23,841 nt of DNA from DATGHS01 sp035307785 (GTDB lineage: Bacteria > Planctomycetota > Planctomycetia > Gemmatales > Gemmataceae): assembly GCA_035307785.1 (NCBI GenBank), contig DATGHS010000383.1, positions 1 to 23,841 on the forward strand, in the 5' to 3' direction. The notes beneath the pieces are model-generated. The model saw only the letters and a list, made by a program, of their open reading frames with translations. It had not been told where the DNA came from and ran no database searches. Below, one piece after another: positions 1-8,149 of the stretch (position 1 is its first letter; each line of letters begins with the position of its first letter). The position numbers and the translations under genes are program-made.

Positions 1-1
1 C

Positions 2-262
2 CGCATCAAGTGGGTGGAAGTCTGCTTCTGCGACGTGCCGCTGGCCGAAGAGCGGCCGTACTGGGAGGAATACTTCGAACTGGTGCGCGTGCAGGATGCT
101 CATGCCCGCCACCGTTGCCGCGACCTCACCGGCGAAGAGCCGTGGGCGTGTTGTGAATGCGATTGCACCGTGAGGCTCGAACAGCGGCTGGCGAGCAGGC
201 GCGAGTCATTTCTCGAAGTGCTTCGGGCGGCCGCCGATGAGTCCAGTTTGCGTTGCGAATGA
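2..262 (+). CDS. C-terminal part of an unknown Cys-rich protein (5' end outside window)
   Basis: The reading frame is open from the first bases of the window and ends at TGA 260-262, so the real start lies upstream; a GTG at 14 is only the first internal start-like codon. The visible 86 residues are acidic and rich in Cys, Trp and aromatic residues: a CFCDVPL stretch near the start, a WEEYFELVRVQDAHARHRC segment, then WACCECDC and a charged helical tail. The clustered cysteines could bind metal, but no family signature is recognised. No function is assigned. The next gene starts 344 bases downstream, so it is probably not in an operon with it. Confidence 0.6.
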   Translation, partial: RIKWVEVCFCDVPLAEERPYWEEYFELVRVQDAHARHRCRDLTGEEPWACCECDCTVRLEQRLASRRESFLEVLRAAADESSLRCE

Positions 263-606
263 AATGCTGCGCGGCCTGCTCGGCGACATTCTGCCCGTTT
301 TCTCGTGGGAAAACGCGCCGCGTTTCAGATTTCACGAAAACACAGAGTAACCCCGTGAAATGAAACGCCAGCTGGTGAAACGCGGCGCGTCTGGCCACGG
401 CAAGACCGCATTCCGAGCCTGCTTAGTCAGAAGTAGCACCGGCTGTGTCGTGCAGGCACGCACTGAAGTACTGAATCCCACGAGCGACTCTGCCGTATCA
501 GAGTCTTTCTTCCTACAATCACCAAATCTTCACTCGCCGCGTACCTGTCGAGCCGCGCCGGTAACTCTCTCACGGCCAGCGACCCTTTGCGCAAGGAGAC
601 TCCGCA
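263..606. other. 344-base intergenic region
   Basis: No convincing gene is seen here; the short frames on both strands lack a ribosome site and family resemblance. It contains a nested inverted repeat at 313-390 (listed separately), a small GTTTTC/GAAAAC hairpin at 297-314, and a possible -10 box TACAAT at 514-519 without a good -35. The Shine-Dalgarno AAGGAG of the downstream transporter lies at 593-598. Confidence 0.6.
313..390. repeat. Nested inverted repeat, long hairpin
   Basis: A perfect 15-bp inverted repeat (313-327 with 376-390) encloses a second perfect 8-bp one (329-336 with 354-361). Together they would fold into a hairpin with a 17-base loop and a 14-base bulge on the 3' side. 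The motif GAAACGC occurs twice on the 3' side (362 and 377). There is no T-run after it, so a simple intrinsic terminator is not supported. It may be a transcript end for the upstream partial gene or an RNA element. Confidence 0.6.
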
Positions 607-2466
607 GTGAGTCAGAATTCGGACCCCAATAGCGGAAAACCGCCGAACACCGCCATTACTTCGACACCTGCCGTGAAACCAAAAGAGCCCTGGGATGCAG
701 CGGACAAGCCAGCCCCGGCGGCGCCGGTTCCCGATACTCATCCGTCGGCCATCTACTTCTTCTTCTGGGGTGAATTCGCGGAGCGAAGCTCGTACTACGG
801 CATGCGGGCCATTCTGTTCTTATATATCACTACGGCCCTACACTATGCTGCCACGGATGCCGCACCGTTGTATGCGGCCTTCAAGATGGGCTGCTATTTG
901 CTGCCGCTACTGGGTGGCTTCATTGCGGACCGCTGGCTGGGCCGGTACTGGACCATCGTCGGCTTTTCGGTTCCGTACGTGGCTGGCCACTTTATTCTGG
1001 GCTTTTCCGATCCGACGATTCTCGGCGACGCCATCCAGGGCTTGTCGCCGGAGCGGCTCACCTTCCTCGCGCACATGTTCCTTTTTGTTTCCTTGGCGCT
1101 CTTGGCCGGCGGCAGCGGCGTCATCAAGCCAAATATCTCGGCTTTGCTGGGCCAGACTTATGATCAGAAGCGGCCGGGGAAAGAACGACTGCGCACGTCC
1201 GCATTCTTGTGGTTCTACCTGGCCATCAACGTCGGCGCTTTGATTTCGCAACTGACACTGCCGGCAATCCGCGAATGGTACATCCTTCACCATCTCACTC
1301 CGGAAGCCGCGAAACAAGCGCAGGATCTGCTAGCGCAGGGCAAGGGCGAAGGGATTTACAAACTGGCTTCAGCCGAGGTGGTTGGCCGGGCGTACCAGAT
1401 CGCGTTCATGTTTCCCACCGTCCTAATGGCGATTTCGCTGGGAGTCTTTGCCATCGGCAAGCGCACCTATGCCACCGAAACGATCAACCGCGCCAAAACT
1501 CCCGAAGAGCGCTTGCAGCAGTTTTACGACATGATCTTCCTGGCCGGTATCTTTGGATTGTTTGCTCTCTTCTTTGGGCTCGACATTGCCATATCGCAAT
1601 GGGTCCGCGAGAGTCGTCAGCAACTGTGCCGCGCCATTGCGATTGTGATTATCTTGCCGGCAGTGCTGGTGATGATTGCCTTTTCGGTGCTGTCAGCCGG
1701 CAAACGCACCTTTGCGAAAGAGAAAGAAGGCGGCCGTGGATTGACTCCAGCCGAGCAGAAGCAAAATTTCCGAACGCTGGCATATCTCCTGGCTATCTTC
1801 GGCCTCGTGATCCTGTTCTGGTTCGGCTACGAACATAACGACACGCTTTGGATTTCGTTCATTGGCGATTACGTAAATCTGAGCGTCAAGATTCCGTTTG
1901 TTTCGAAGCCAATCAGTTTTGCGGCGGACCAGCTTCAGTGGCTAAATGCTTTGTTTGTCATCATCCTGGTGCCCACGTTCAACATCACGTTCGCGAAGGT
2001 CGATCCGGAGATGGTCATTTTCACGCCCATGCGCAAGATTCTGGCCGGCTTTTTCCTGACAGCGGCCGCCGTCGGTATTATGGCGCTTGCCGGATTCATT
2101 GTGGACGCCAACCCAGGCCAGAAAGTATCGTACATCTTTCCGGCGCTGGCATATATCGTGCTGACCTTTGGCGAAGTGCTGCTTTACGGCACAATGCTCG
2201 ATTTGTCATACGCGGCCGCGCCAAAGACGATGAAAGGCTACGTGACCGCTTGCTTCTTGCTCACCAACACCCTGGCCAATTTTATGAACATCGTATGGAT
2301 GCCAATGTACGGCGGCTCGCTGAGCGACCCGCCAGAAAAACGCGGCCCGCTGGGGCCGGGAGTGTTCTTCGCCATCACGACGGCGGTAACAGTTGCCGCG
2401 GGCGTGTTATTCGTTTACATCGGCAAGAAGTTCCAGGAGAGCAGGAAAGGATTGGCGAATGCGTGA
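607..2466 (+). CDS. POT/PTR2 family proton-dependent oligopeptide transporter
   Basis: This is an inner-membrane MFS transporter of 619 residues, expected to import di- and tripeptides with protons. Family marks are clear: the ExxER motif at residues 56-60 (GEFAERSSYYG, including the YY pair) in helix 1, and the GGFIADRWLG segment typical of the PTR2 signature after helix 2. Many hydrophobic helices follow. A Pro/Ala-rich cytoplasmic N-terminus of about 45 residues precedes helix 1. Loops are longer than in many bacterial POT proteins, which gives the larger size. Translation starts at GTG 607, supported by AAGGAG at 593-598 with an 8-base spacer. The gene is monocistronic and ends before a strong hairpin shared with the convergent gene. 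Substrate specificity is not visible. Confidence 0.93.
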   Translation: MSQNSDPNSGKPPNTAITSTPAVKPKEPWDAADKPAPAAPVPDTHPSAIYFFFWGEFAERSSYYGMRAILFLYITTALHYAATDAAPLYAAFKMGCYLLPLLGGFIADRWLGRYWTIVGFSVPYVAGHFILGFSDPTILGDAIQGLSPERLTFLAHMFLFVSLALLAGGSGVIKPNISALLGQTYDQKRPGKERLRTSAFLWFYLAINVGALISQLTLPAIREWYILHHLTPEAAKQAQDLLAQGKGEGIYKLASAEVVGRAYQIAFMFPTVLMAISLGVFAIGKRTYATETINRAKTPEERLQQFYDMIFLAGIFGLFALFFGLDIAISQWVRESRQQLCRAIAIVIILPAVLVMIAFSVLSAGKRTFAKEKEGGRGLTPAEQKQNFRTLAYLLAIFGLVILFWFGYEHNDTLWISFIGDYVNLSVKIPFVSKPISFAADQLQWLNALFVIILVPTFNITFAKVDPEMVIFTPMRKILAGFFLTAAAVGIMALAGFIVDANPGQKVSYIFPALAYIVLTFGEVLLYGTMLDLSYAAAPKTMKGYVTACFLLTNTLANFMNIVWMPMYGGSLSDPPEKRGPLGPGVFFAITTAVTVAAGVLFVYIGKKFQESRKGLANA

Positions 2467-2469
2467 CCA

Positions 2470-2542
2470 CGCTTGCGGCTTTGCGCTCGGTTCCAAAAAT
2501 CAAAGCATTCGATTCTTGGAAGCGAGCGCGAAGCCGCAAGCG
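2470..2542. terminator. 27-bp-arm hairpin between convergent genes
   Basis: Arms 2470-2496 and 2516-2542 are complementary over 27 bp with two mismatches and leave a 19-base loop, which itself holds a small AATC/GATT pair. It sits immediately after the transporter stop and 13 bases before the stop of the convergent DUF1080 gene, the expected place for a bidirectional terminator. No long T-run is present on either side, so terminator function is inferred from position. Confidence 0.6.
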
Positions 2543-2554
2543 GCTGTGCGTTGC

Positions 2555-3193
2555 TTACTTCAATTCCTTGAAGTGGATATCCTTGAACGTCACTTCCATC
2601 GGCGTCTTGGTGACGTGCAGTTGCCAGGCGATGATGCCGTTTTCGGGCATGATATCGAAGTCCTGGTCTACCGTCGTCAAGTCGTTGATCTTGATGGTCA
2701 CGTGCTTGCCGGCGCACTTAATGTAGTATTCGTTGAACTCGCCTTTCTTCAGGACCTTTTGCACGGCGGACCAGTCGGCGCCCTTCATCATGTGGCCGCC
2801 GCCGACTTTGCCTTCCTTGCTGAAACGCTCGCCATACAAGCTGCCCCAGTAGCCTTCGCCGATGTCGCATTGCGGGCCGGCCACGGCGAAGTTCTTGCGG
2901 TCCAGCAACTCGCTGCGAATCTGGATGCCGCTGTTGTAATCGTTTCCACCCTTGGCGCGCACCTGGAACTTCGTCTCAAAGTCCTTGTACTTTTTCTTGC
3001 TGCAAAGAAAGGTATTCGATTTCAACCCTTCCGGCGGCGAAGTGCCGGTGATGACGCCGTTTTCCACTTTCCAGTACTGCATCAGGCCTTCCCAGTTATC
3101 GGGGCTGACGAATTCCTTGCTGTCATCGGCTCGAACCGAACCGGCGAACAACAATCCGAGGGCGAGCAATGCTGCGAGCAAAATTGAACGCAT
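2555..3193 (-). CDS. Secreted DUF1080 / 3-keto-disaccharide hydrolase-like protein
   Basis: The 212-residue protein begins with a signal peptide (hydrophobic residues 4-17, probable cleavage after SVRA, residue 22) and then one DUF1080 domain (PF06439, a concanavalin-like fold widespread in planctomycetes). Recognisable parts are WEGLMQYWKVENGVITG, the FETKFQVRAKGG strand, NSGIQIRSE, the QCDIGEGYWGSLYGE strand and a C-terminal VTFKDIHFKELK strand. Members of the family hydrolyse 3-keto-disaccharides or bind sugars; which applies here cannot be read from the sequence. It would act outside the cytoplasm. The start ATG at 3193 has GAGGAG about 9 bases upstream. It is a single-gene unit, divergent from the M48 peptidase gene. 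Confidence 0.9.
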   Translation of the reverse strand: MRSILLAALLALGLLFAGSVRADDSKEFVSPDNWEGLMQYWKVENGVITGTSPPEGLKSNTFLCSKKKYKDFETKFQVRAKGGNDYNSGIQIRSELLDRKNFAVAGPQCDIGEGYWGSLYGERFSKEGKVGGGHMMKGADWSAVQKVLKKGEFNEYYIKCAGKHVTIKINDLTTVDQDFDIMPENGIIAWQLHVTKTPMEVTFKDIHFKELK

Positions 3194-3362
3194 CTGGAAA
3201 TCTCCTCGTAAGTTAGTGAGAGTTTAGGTCCGCTGTTGTTCTTTTCATGGTTGTATGCACGAAAACAAAAAAAGCGCAGGAAAACGACAGCGGCGCTGAC
3301 AAGAGGCCGGGGAACCTGCTACACTTTCTCCTGAGCCTCGCCTGATCCTCTTGCTTGGGACT

Positions 3363-3388
3363 GGTTCCGCGAACCGCGTTGTTTTTTT
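3363..3388 (+). terminator. Possible hairpin plus T-run upstream of the M48 gene
   Basis: GGTTC-CGC-GAACC (3363-3375) is followed by GCGTTG and seven T (3382-3388), 15 bases before the ATG at 3404. It resembles a weak intrinsic terminator or attenuator. The stem is only 5 bp, so this may be chance. Confidence 0.25.
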
Positions 3389-3403
3389 GCGTCTCGAAAC
3401 ATC

Positions 3404-4906
3404 ATGCCCTTTTTGCTACTGCTCTGCCTCTCCCTGGCGTGCTTGCCGGTGGACTGGCCCCCGCCCTTGGCCGGTTTGAAACCGATTCACAGTCTCCTGG
3501 GCACCACCGGGCTGGTGGCCATGCTGGGCGGGAGCGCCGGTTGGTTTGCCTGGCGCACCCGGCAGCGCGTGCAGCGTTCGGAGCACCGCGAAAGGATCAT
3601 GCGCTACTACGGCCGGCGGCGCATGATGCATTCGCTGTCGCTGATGGCGATTTATGTGCTAATCCTTTACGGCCTCGGTTGGGGTTGGGCGGTGCAGGCC
3701 ACCGCCAAGTCGTGGCTGGCCGATCGAATGCCGCCCGGCACAGAGTTGGCCATCCTCGCACCGTTGGTCGCGGGGCTCGTGCTGTCGTGGATCTTTTTCT
3801 ACGATGCCGAGCAAGCGCTGCATGCCGGCGAGGGGACCAAGACGCGCGCGTTCGGCGGGCGCTGGCGCTACGTCGGCTTCCAGATTCGGCAAAACCTCGC
3901 ACTGATTGCCGCCCCGATTGTTGTGCTGATCGCGGCGCAGGGGCTCATGCGGCAATTTCCCGAGACCTTCCGCGACGACCACGCTCAAACTCTGTTTATC
4001 CTCCCGATGGCCGGCAGCATGGTTGTGTTGATGCCGTGGGTCGTGCGCTTGCTGCTGCGGTTGGAACCGATGCCGCCGGGGCCGCTGCGCGATCGCCTGG
4101 AGGCCGCGGCGAAGCGTCTTCATTGCCGTTGCTCCGAGATTCTCATCTGGAACACACGCAACGGCATGGCCAACGCGATGGTAGTTGGCGTGCTGCCCTG
4201 GCTGCGCTACGTGCTGCTCAGCGACCGGCTGGTGCAAGACATGACGCCGGAAGAAGTGGAAGCCGTCTTCGGCCACGAAGTGGGCCATGTCAAGCATCAG
4301 CATATGCTGTACTATCTGGCATTTCTGGTCGGCAGCCTGGCCATTTTGTCACGGGGCAGTGGGCTACTCGAAGCCCAGGTGCGCGAACTGTGGCCGGCAG
4401 CCGAAGCATTCATGGAGGCGCGCGCATCCTGGCTGCAAAGCTGGCTTGCTTTACCAACGCTGTTCGGCCTGGCGGTTTATATCTTCACCATGTTTGGCTT
4501 CCTATCGCGCCGCTGTGAACGGCAGGCCGATGTTTTCGGCTGCCGTGCGGTTTCCTGCTCCGACCCGAATTGCAGTTGCCACAGCGAGCAGACGGTGCTC
4601 GCCGACAACGGCAATGCACTGTGCCCAACCGGCATTCGCACGTTCATGAGCGCGCTCGACAAGGTCGCAGTCCTCAATGGCATTAGCCGCACCAAGCCGG
4701 GTTGGCTGCACTCGTGGCAGCATTCGACGATTGAGCGCCGCGTCGGCTTCCTGGAGGGAATGATGGGCGATTCCGCGGTGGAGGCACGATTCCAGCGGCG
4801 ATTGTTCCAATTCAAGATCGTCGTACTCATCGTCATTGCCACGGCGCTGGGGCTGCTGTGGCTGCCGGAAGCAATTCATTGGGCCAGCATCGCAACGTCC
4901 ATGTGA
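3404..4906 (+). CDS. Membrane-embedded M48-family zinc metallopeptidase with Cys-rich insert
   Basis: This 500-residue membrane protein belongs to the HtpX/Ste24-like M48 peptidases. The zinc site is complete: HEVGH at residues 291-295 inside a helix, and the third ligand Glu372 in ERQAD (372-376), followed by conserved Asp376. About four hydrophobic segments precede the catalytic domain (near 3-20, 30-50, 77-98, 113-132, 165-180 and 197-218), making it about 200 residues longer than typical HtpX. Family members degrade membrane proteins or remove peptides at the cytoplasmic membrane face. Just after the zinc ligand is an unusual Cys cluster (371, 380, 385, 390, 392, 407). Other Cys occur at 241 and 243. 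No strong Shine-Dalgarno precedes ATG 3404, but it is the only ATG fitting the hydrophobic N-terminus. Confidence 0.88.
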   Translation: MPFLLLLCLSLACLPVDWPPPLAGLKPIHSLLGTTGLVAMLGGSAGWFAWRTRQRVQRSEHRERIMRYYGRRRMMHSLSLMAIYVLILYGLGWGWAVQATAKSWLADRMPPGTELAILAPLVAGLVLSWIFFYDAEQALHAGEGTKTRAFGGRWRYVGFQIRQNLALIAAPIVVLIAAQGLMRQFPETFRDDHAQTLFILPMAGSMVVLMPWVVRLLLRLEPMPPGPLRDRLEAAAKRLHCRCSEILIWNTRNGMANAMVVGVLPWLRYVLLSDRLVQDMTPEEVEAVFGHEVGHVKHQHMLYYLAFLVGSLAILSRGSGLLEAQVRELWPAAEAFMEARASWLQSWLALPTLFGLAVYIFTMFGFLSRRCERQADVFGCRAVSCSDPNCSCHSEQTVLADNGNALCPTGIRTFMSALDKVAVLNGISRTKPGWLHSWQHSTIERRVGFLEGMMGDSAVEARFQRRLFQFKIVVLIVIATALGLLWLPEAIHWASIATSM

Positions 4907-4907
4907 C

Positions 4908-5050
4908 GAAATTCGAAATCCGAAACACGAAATCCGAAACAATTTCAAAATTCCAAATCATAAACCCGACCCAGAGCCGACTTGGTTTGGAGTTTTGTAT
5001 TTTCGATTTCCGATTTGTTTCGGATTTCGAGATTTTCATCTCGGATTTGA
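4908..5050. repeat. AT-rich inverted repeat of GAAATCCGAAAC units
   Basis: This intergenic stretch is much more AT-rich than its surroundings. GAAATCCGAAACA occurs twice on the left side (about 4916-4942), and the reverse form occurs on the right. The perfect core is a 15-bp inverted pair (4928-4942 with 5015-5029); weaker complementarity extends outward, including TCGGATTTGAT near 5041-5051. Similar low-complexity intergenic repeats are known in planctomycete and verrucomicrobial genomes. The role is unknown. Confidence 0.65.
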
Positions 5051-5132
5051 TGTAGGGCATATTGCCTACTTGACTCCGGCCATATTCCCCCCATATTGAT
5101 ACCGCATTGAATCCCCATCTGGAGAATCTTCC

Positions 5133-5954
5133 ATGTTGCAACGCCGAATCATTTTGATGTTGGTTTGTGTTACCGGCCTGACATTGGCCGGTCTGGCTTT
5201 GGCCCAAGATGAAAAGAAAGTGGCCAAGATGAAAGTGCTGCTGCCCGAGAGCGATGCTTCGCTCACCATCGAGGGCATGCCGACCAAAGCCACGGGCGAA
5301 ATACGGAACTTCGAATCGCCGCCGTTGGAACCGGGCAAGGAATACAAATACACGCTCGTGGCGGTCATCAAGCCCAACAATTACACGACGATTACGCGCA
5401 AGCGCGAAGTCAAGGTGCTGGCCGGCAAGGAAGTGGAAGTGGACATGCGGGAGAACGACCCAGTGCATCCGGATGACGCCGTCATTCGCTTCGTGCCCAC
5501 GCCGCCCGATATAGTGGAAGCGATGATTAAGCTCGCCGGCGTCGGCAAAGACGATGTGGTATACGACCTGGGTTGCGGCGACGGCCGGATGGTGATTGCG
5601 GCCGTGAAGCAGGGGGGCGCGAAGAAAGGCGTGGGCGTCGATATCGACCCGCAGCGCGTGAAGGAAGCGAAGGAGAATGCCCAGAAGGAAGGCGTGGCCG
5701 ACAAAGTGGAAATCCGCGAAGGCGATGCACTCAAGGTGAAGGATCTCTCCGACGCCACTGTCGTTTTGCTCTACATGGGGAACGAATTCGATTTACTCCT
5801 GCGGCCGATCTTGCAGAAGCAACTCAAGCCCGGCGCCCGGATCGTGTCGCATCGGTTCACGATGGGCGACTGGAAGCCGGAAAAGACCGAAACGCTCACC
5901 GGCAAGGACGGCGACCGGTATTTGATTCACCTGTGGAAGATTGAAAAGAAGTAG
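5133..5954 (+). CDS. Exported TIGR03000 domain-SAM methyltransferase fusion
   Basis: The 273-residue protein has three parts. A signal peptide covers residues 1-24 (hydrophobic core, end LALAQ). A TIGR03000-type domain of planctomycetes covers about 32-108: LPESDASLTIEGMPTK, then PPLEPGKEYKYTLVAVI. A class I SAM-dependent methyltransferase domain covers about 118-273, with motif I VVYDLGCGDGRM near residue 148, the acidic VGVDIDPQRV near 168 and a GDA segment near 194. It resembles small methyltransferases acting on protein or small molecules; the substrate is unknown. GGAGA at 5121-5125 supports ATG 5133. The oddity is that export would separate the SAM-binding domain from cytoplasmic SAM, unless it stays anchored or the signal is not used. 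It is a single gene, ending in a hairpin. Confidence 0.85.
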   Translation: MLQRRIILMLVCVTGLTLAGLALAQDEKKVAKMKVLLPESDASLTIEGMPTKATGEIRNFESPPLEPGKEYKYTLVAVIKPNNYTTITRKREVKVLAGKEVEVDMRENDPVHPDDAVIRFVPTPPDIVEAMIKLAGVGKDDVVYDLGCGDGRMVIAAVKQGGAKKGVGVDIDPQRVKEAKENAQKEGVADKVEIREGDALKVKDLSDATVVLLYMGNEFDLLLRPILQKQLKPGARIVSHRFTMGDWKPEKTETLTGKDGDRYLIHLWKIEKK

Positions 5955-5971
5955 TCAGGAGTCAGATTTGC

Positions 5972-6001
5972 AAAGCCCAGGGACTTCCGTCCCTGGGCTT
6001 T
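5972..6001. terminator. GGGACTTCCGTCCC-type hairpin
   Basis: A perfect 13-bp stem (5972-5984 with 5989-6001) and a TTCC loop end in CTTT. It lies between the stops of convergent genes, with AAAG at one end and CTTT at the other, so it could end transcripts in both directions. The same core recurs at 18566-18585 and in mutated form at 20466-20495. Confidence 0.75.
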
Positions 6002-6036
6002 CACATTTGATATTCCATCCAGGCGTCGGCTGTTGC

Positions 6037-6732
6037 TTAAGTCCTTGGCTCTTCGGGCGGATTGTTCCCTGGCGGTTGCTTCCCGACGTGCGATGCCACT
6101 TGCCGGCCGATGATCGGCACATCTTTCGGGTCGCCTTCCGCGACCGGATGCTTCCAGAAGAACCGAAGCAGATAAATGGCCACGGCCGACAGAACAATCA
6201 GCACGATGATCGGCCGCCATTTTTCGGCCTCCTCGATCAAGCGGATGAACTGGTCGCTAAAAAGGTACGCCAACCAGAAGAGCAGGCTCACGCCAGGGAT
6301 GGCGTAGATGCCGTCGGCAATCAAAAATTTGATGAACGGCAGTCGGTGCGAGCCTGCCATGAGGAAGATCGGGCTGCGCAACCCCGGGGTCAGCCGCGCG
6401 CCCAGCAAAATCCAGATGCCGTATTTCTGAATGCGTCGTTCGATGCGCTCCTGTCGATCTGGCGGCAGCAAACGGCGGCGTACCCAGCTGTTTTGCAGCA
6501 GTTGGTTGCCCCAACGGTAGCCAATAAAGTAAAGAATTCCGTCGCCCATTACCACGCCGACGATCAGCACCGGCAGGTAAATCCACCAGCGCACGGGTGT
6601 GTCCGGGTGGCCGCAAACGGCCCCGGCCGTGACGATCGGAATTTCCTCCGGGATCGGCAAGCCGAGCGCTGCGGCGAGAAGGGTCGCCAAGGTAACGGCA
6701 TAGATCCAAAGCGCATCAGGATCCCAAGGCAC
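6037..6732 (-). CDS. DedA-family (VTT/SNARE-associated domain) membrane protein
   Basis: An inner-membrane protein of the DedA/Tvp38 family, 231 residues from the chosen start. Family marks are the LPIPEEIPIVTAGA segment early in the protein, GDGILYFIGYRWG, and the late RLTPGLRSPIFLMAGSHR segment, with 4-5 hydrophobic segments. DedA proteins act in lipid flipping and envelope homeostasis; the substrate here is not visible. The GTG at 6732 is chosen because GGAGGAGGAG lies directly upstream with good spacing. The frame stays open to a GTG at 6819 (29 more residues, rich in Arg, Thr and Glu), which has no ribosome site. The C-terminus has a 30-residue hydrophilic Pro/Gly-rich tail. It is transcribed alone, divergent from the coiled-coil cluster. 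Confidence 0.87.
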   Translation of the reverse strand: MPWDPDALWIYAVTLATLLAAALGLPIPEEIPIVTAGAVCGHPDTPVRWWIYLPVLIVGVVMGDGILYFIGYRWGNQLLQNSWVRRRLLPPDRQERIERRIQKYGIWILLGARLTPGLRSPIFLMAGSHRLPFIKFLIADGIYAIPGVSLLFWLAYLFSDQFIRLIEEAEKWRPIIVLIVLSAVAIYLLRFFWKHPVAEGDPKDVPIIGRQVASHVGKQPPGNNPPEEPRT

Positions 6733-6932
6733 GCGCTCCTCCTCCGCTTGATTGCCGCGACTTTGCGGTTCTGTAGTTGTATTAGGGACGCGGGAATGAA
6801 GCAGCAGGGGCCTACGCACCGCAAATCTGGCACGACTGTTTTATCCACACGTTTCGGGAATAATTGCTACCCCATTCCTTGTCTGCCCAGAATTCGTAAC
6901 CCAAAGCGTAAATTCCAAAATGGTAACGCTTT

Positions 6933-6944
6933 TTGACTTGTCAA
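6933..6944. promoter_or_regulatory. TTGAC-TT-GTCAA inverted repeat in divergent intergenic region
   Basis: The 298-base gap between the dedA-like gene and the coiled-coil cluster has no other supported gene. A short inverted repeat TTGACTTGTCAA lies in its most AT-rich part. On the minus strand TTGACA (6944-6939) is a consensus -35, with a weak ATTTTG 17 bases further; on the plus strand TTGACT is a possible -35 without a good -10. It is a candidate divergent promoter or operator. Confidence 0.3.
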
Positions 6945-7030
6945 CACGTATGCTATCGGTCAGAATCAGAAGGATAGTCAAATTCTTCGGGCCGGCTCCG
7001 GAACGGCTTGGCGGAAGTTGAGAGGCGAAC

Positions 7031-8149
7031 ATGTCTACCCTTGGCAAGGTCTTGCTATTTCTAAATCTCCTACTTGCAATCGGCTTTGTAGTCCTGGTTT
7101 CGATGGACTATGGCAAGGTGAAGCAATGGAGTCAGGCGGCTCTGGTTCACCGGATTGTGCGAGATGGTTTGCCGATCAATGATCACGACGTCGACCCAGA
7201 TGTCCCCGACACGAAGGTTGTCGATGAGATCGGTCCAGACACGCTGAACCAGATTTACGCGGTGAATCCAGGCGCTGCCTCCGGTGGCGGAGCGTTTGCC
7301 GGCCTGCCGAAGGTGAAGACCGTTGAGGCCGAGCTGGAGCAGGTGCGCAAAAAGACCGAACAGATCATCACGTCAGCGACCCCAGCCGAACAGCCCAATG
7401 CTTTTTCGGCGATCATCGTGCCCACCTGCCGCACGCTGGGCGAGCGGCTCCAATGGGAAAAGCTCATCGCCGAATACAAGAAGCTTGTGACGGAAACTAT
7501 ACCGGACGCCGAAAAGGCCAACGACGCCGCAAATCTGCAAAAGCTCCGATCCGACCAGCAGCAGCGTTACGATGCGCTGTTGAAGGAAGTGAACGATCGC
7601 TTCGTGAATGCTAAGTCGCCGCCGAATCGCAGCACGAGCCCGCAAGCCAATCGGCAAGAGATTCGTTTGAATGTCGCTCTGCTGCTGTTCGCGATCGAGA
7701 GCAATGCCGAATGGCGCCAGCGGGTGATGACGGTCGTGGGGATGGAAGCTTACATCGCTGCCATTTCGCGCCATGCCGACCAGTTGACGCAGATGGCCAC
7801 CGACATGCAGCAGTTGCTGCAAAACGACCTGGCCACGTTCAATAATCAGTATGATTCGCTGCTCAACCGCATTCAAAGTGAGGCCGAAGAGCTTCACCTG
7901 CTCGACCAGTACCTCGCCGAACTCAACACCTACCTCAAAGAACGGCAGACGTTGGTGCAAAAGCGCCAAACGGAATTGGAACAGCAGACCAAGAACCTCG
8001 AAACGATGACGGCCCAGGCCAACAAGGAAATCGCCAAGTTGAGCGCGATTCAAAACGACCTGTTCGCGATTCAGCAGCGCCTCGGCGTCACCATGGAAAA
8101 GAACGACAAACTGGAAGCGGATCTTCGCAAACTGGAACAAAAGAAATAA
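7031..8149 (+). CDS. Single-span coiled-coil protein, first of three paralogs
   Basis: This 372-residue protein is not assigned to a named family. It opens with an N-terminal membrane anchor (residues 5-24) starting STLGKVLLFLN, and a Trp at residue 33 just after the membrane. A Gly/Pro/Ala-rich linker follows (about 50-95), then helical segments at 95-190, a Ser/Pro/Asn gap near 195-208, another helical region, and a long Gln/Glu/Lys-rich coiled coil from about 250 to the end. The anchor and Trp recur in the next two genes, so the three are paralogs. ATG 7031 has GAGAGG about 6 bases upstream. The bulk of the protein is probably periplasmic, or cytoplasmic if the anchor is inverted; topology is unclear. 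It leads a five-gene co-directional cluster. Confidence 0.82.
   Translation: MSTLGKVLLFLNLLLAIGFVVLVSMDYGKVKQWSQAALVHRIVRDGLPINDHDVDPDVPDTKVVDEIGPDTLNQIYAVNPGAASGGGAFAGLPKVKTVEAELEQVRKKTEQIITSATPAEQPNAFSAIIVPTCRTLGERLQWEKLIAEYKKLVTETIPDAEKANDAANLQKLRSDQQQRYDALLKEVNDRFVNAKSPPNRSTSPQANRQEIRLNVALLLFAIESNAEWRQRVMTVVGMEAYIAAISRHADQLTQMATDMQQLLQNDLATFNNQYDSLLNRIQSEAEELHLLDQYLAELNTYLKERQTLVQKRQTELEQQTKNLETMTAQANKEIAKLSAIQNDLFAIQQRLGVTMEKNDKLEADLRKLEQKK

Noticed and set aside
3355..4518. Long plus-strand frame overlapping the M48 gene
   Set aside because: It runs in another frame over a gene with an intact zinc-peptidase motif; its product is Arg/Ala-rich with no domain, typical of a shadow in GC-rich DNA.
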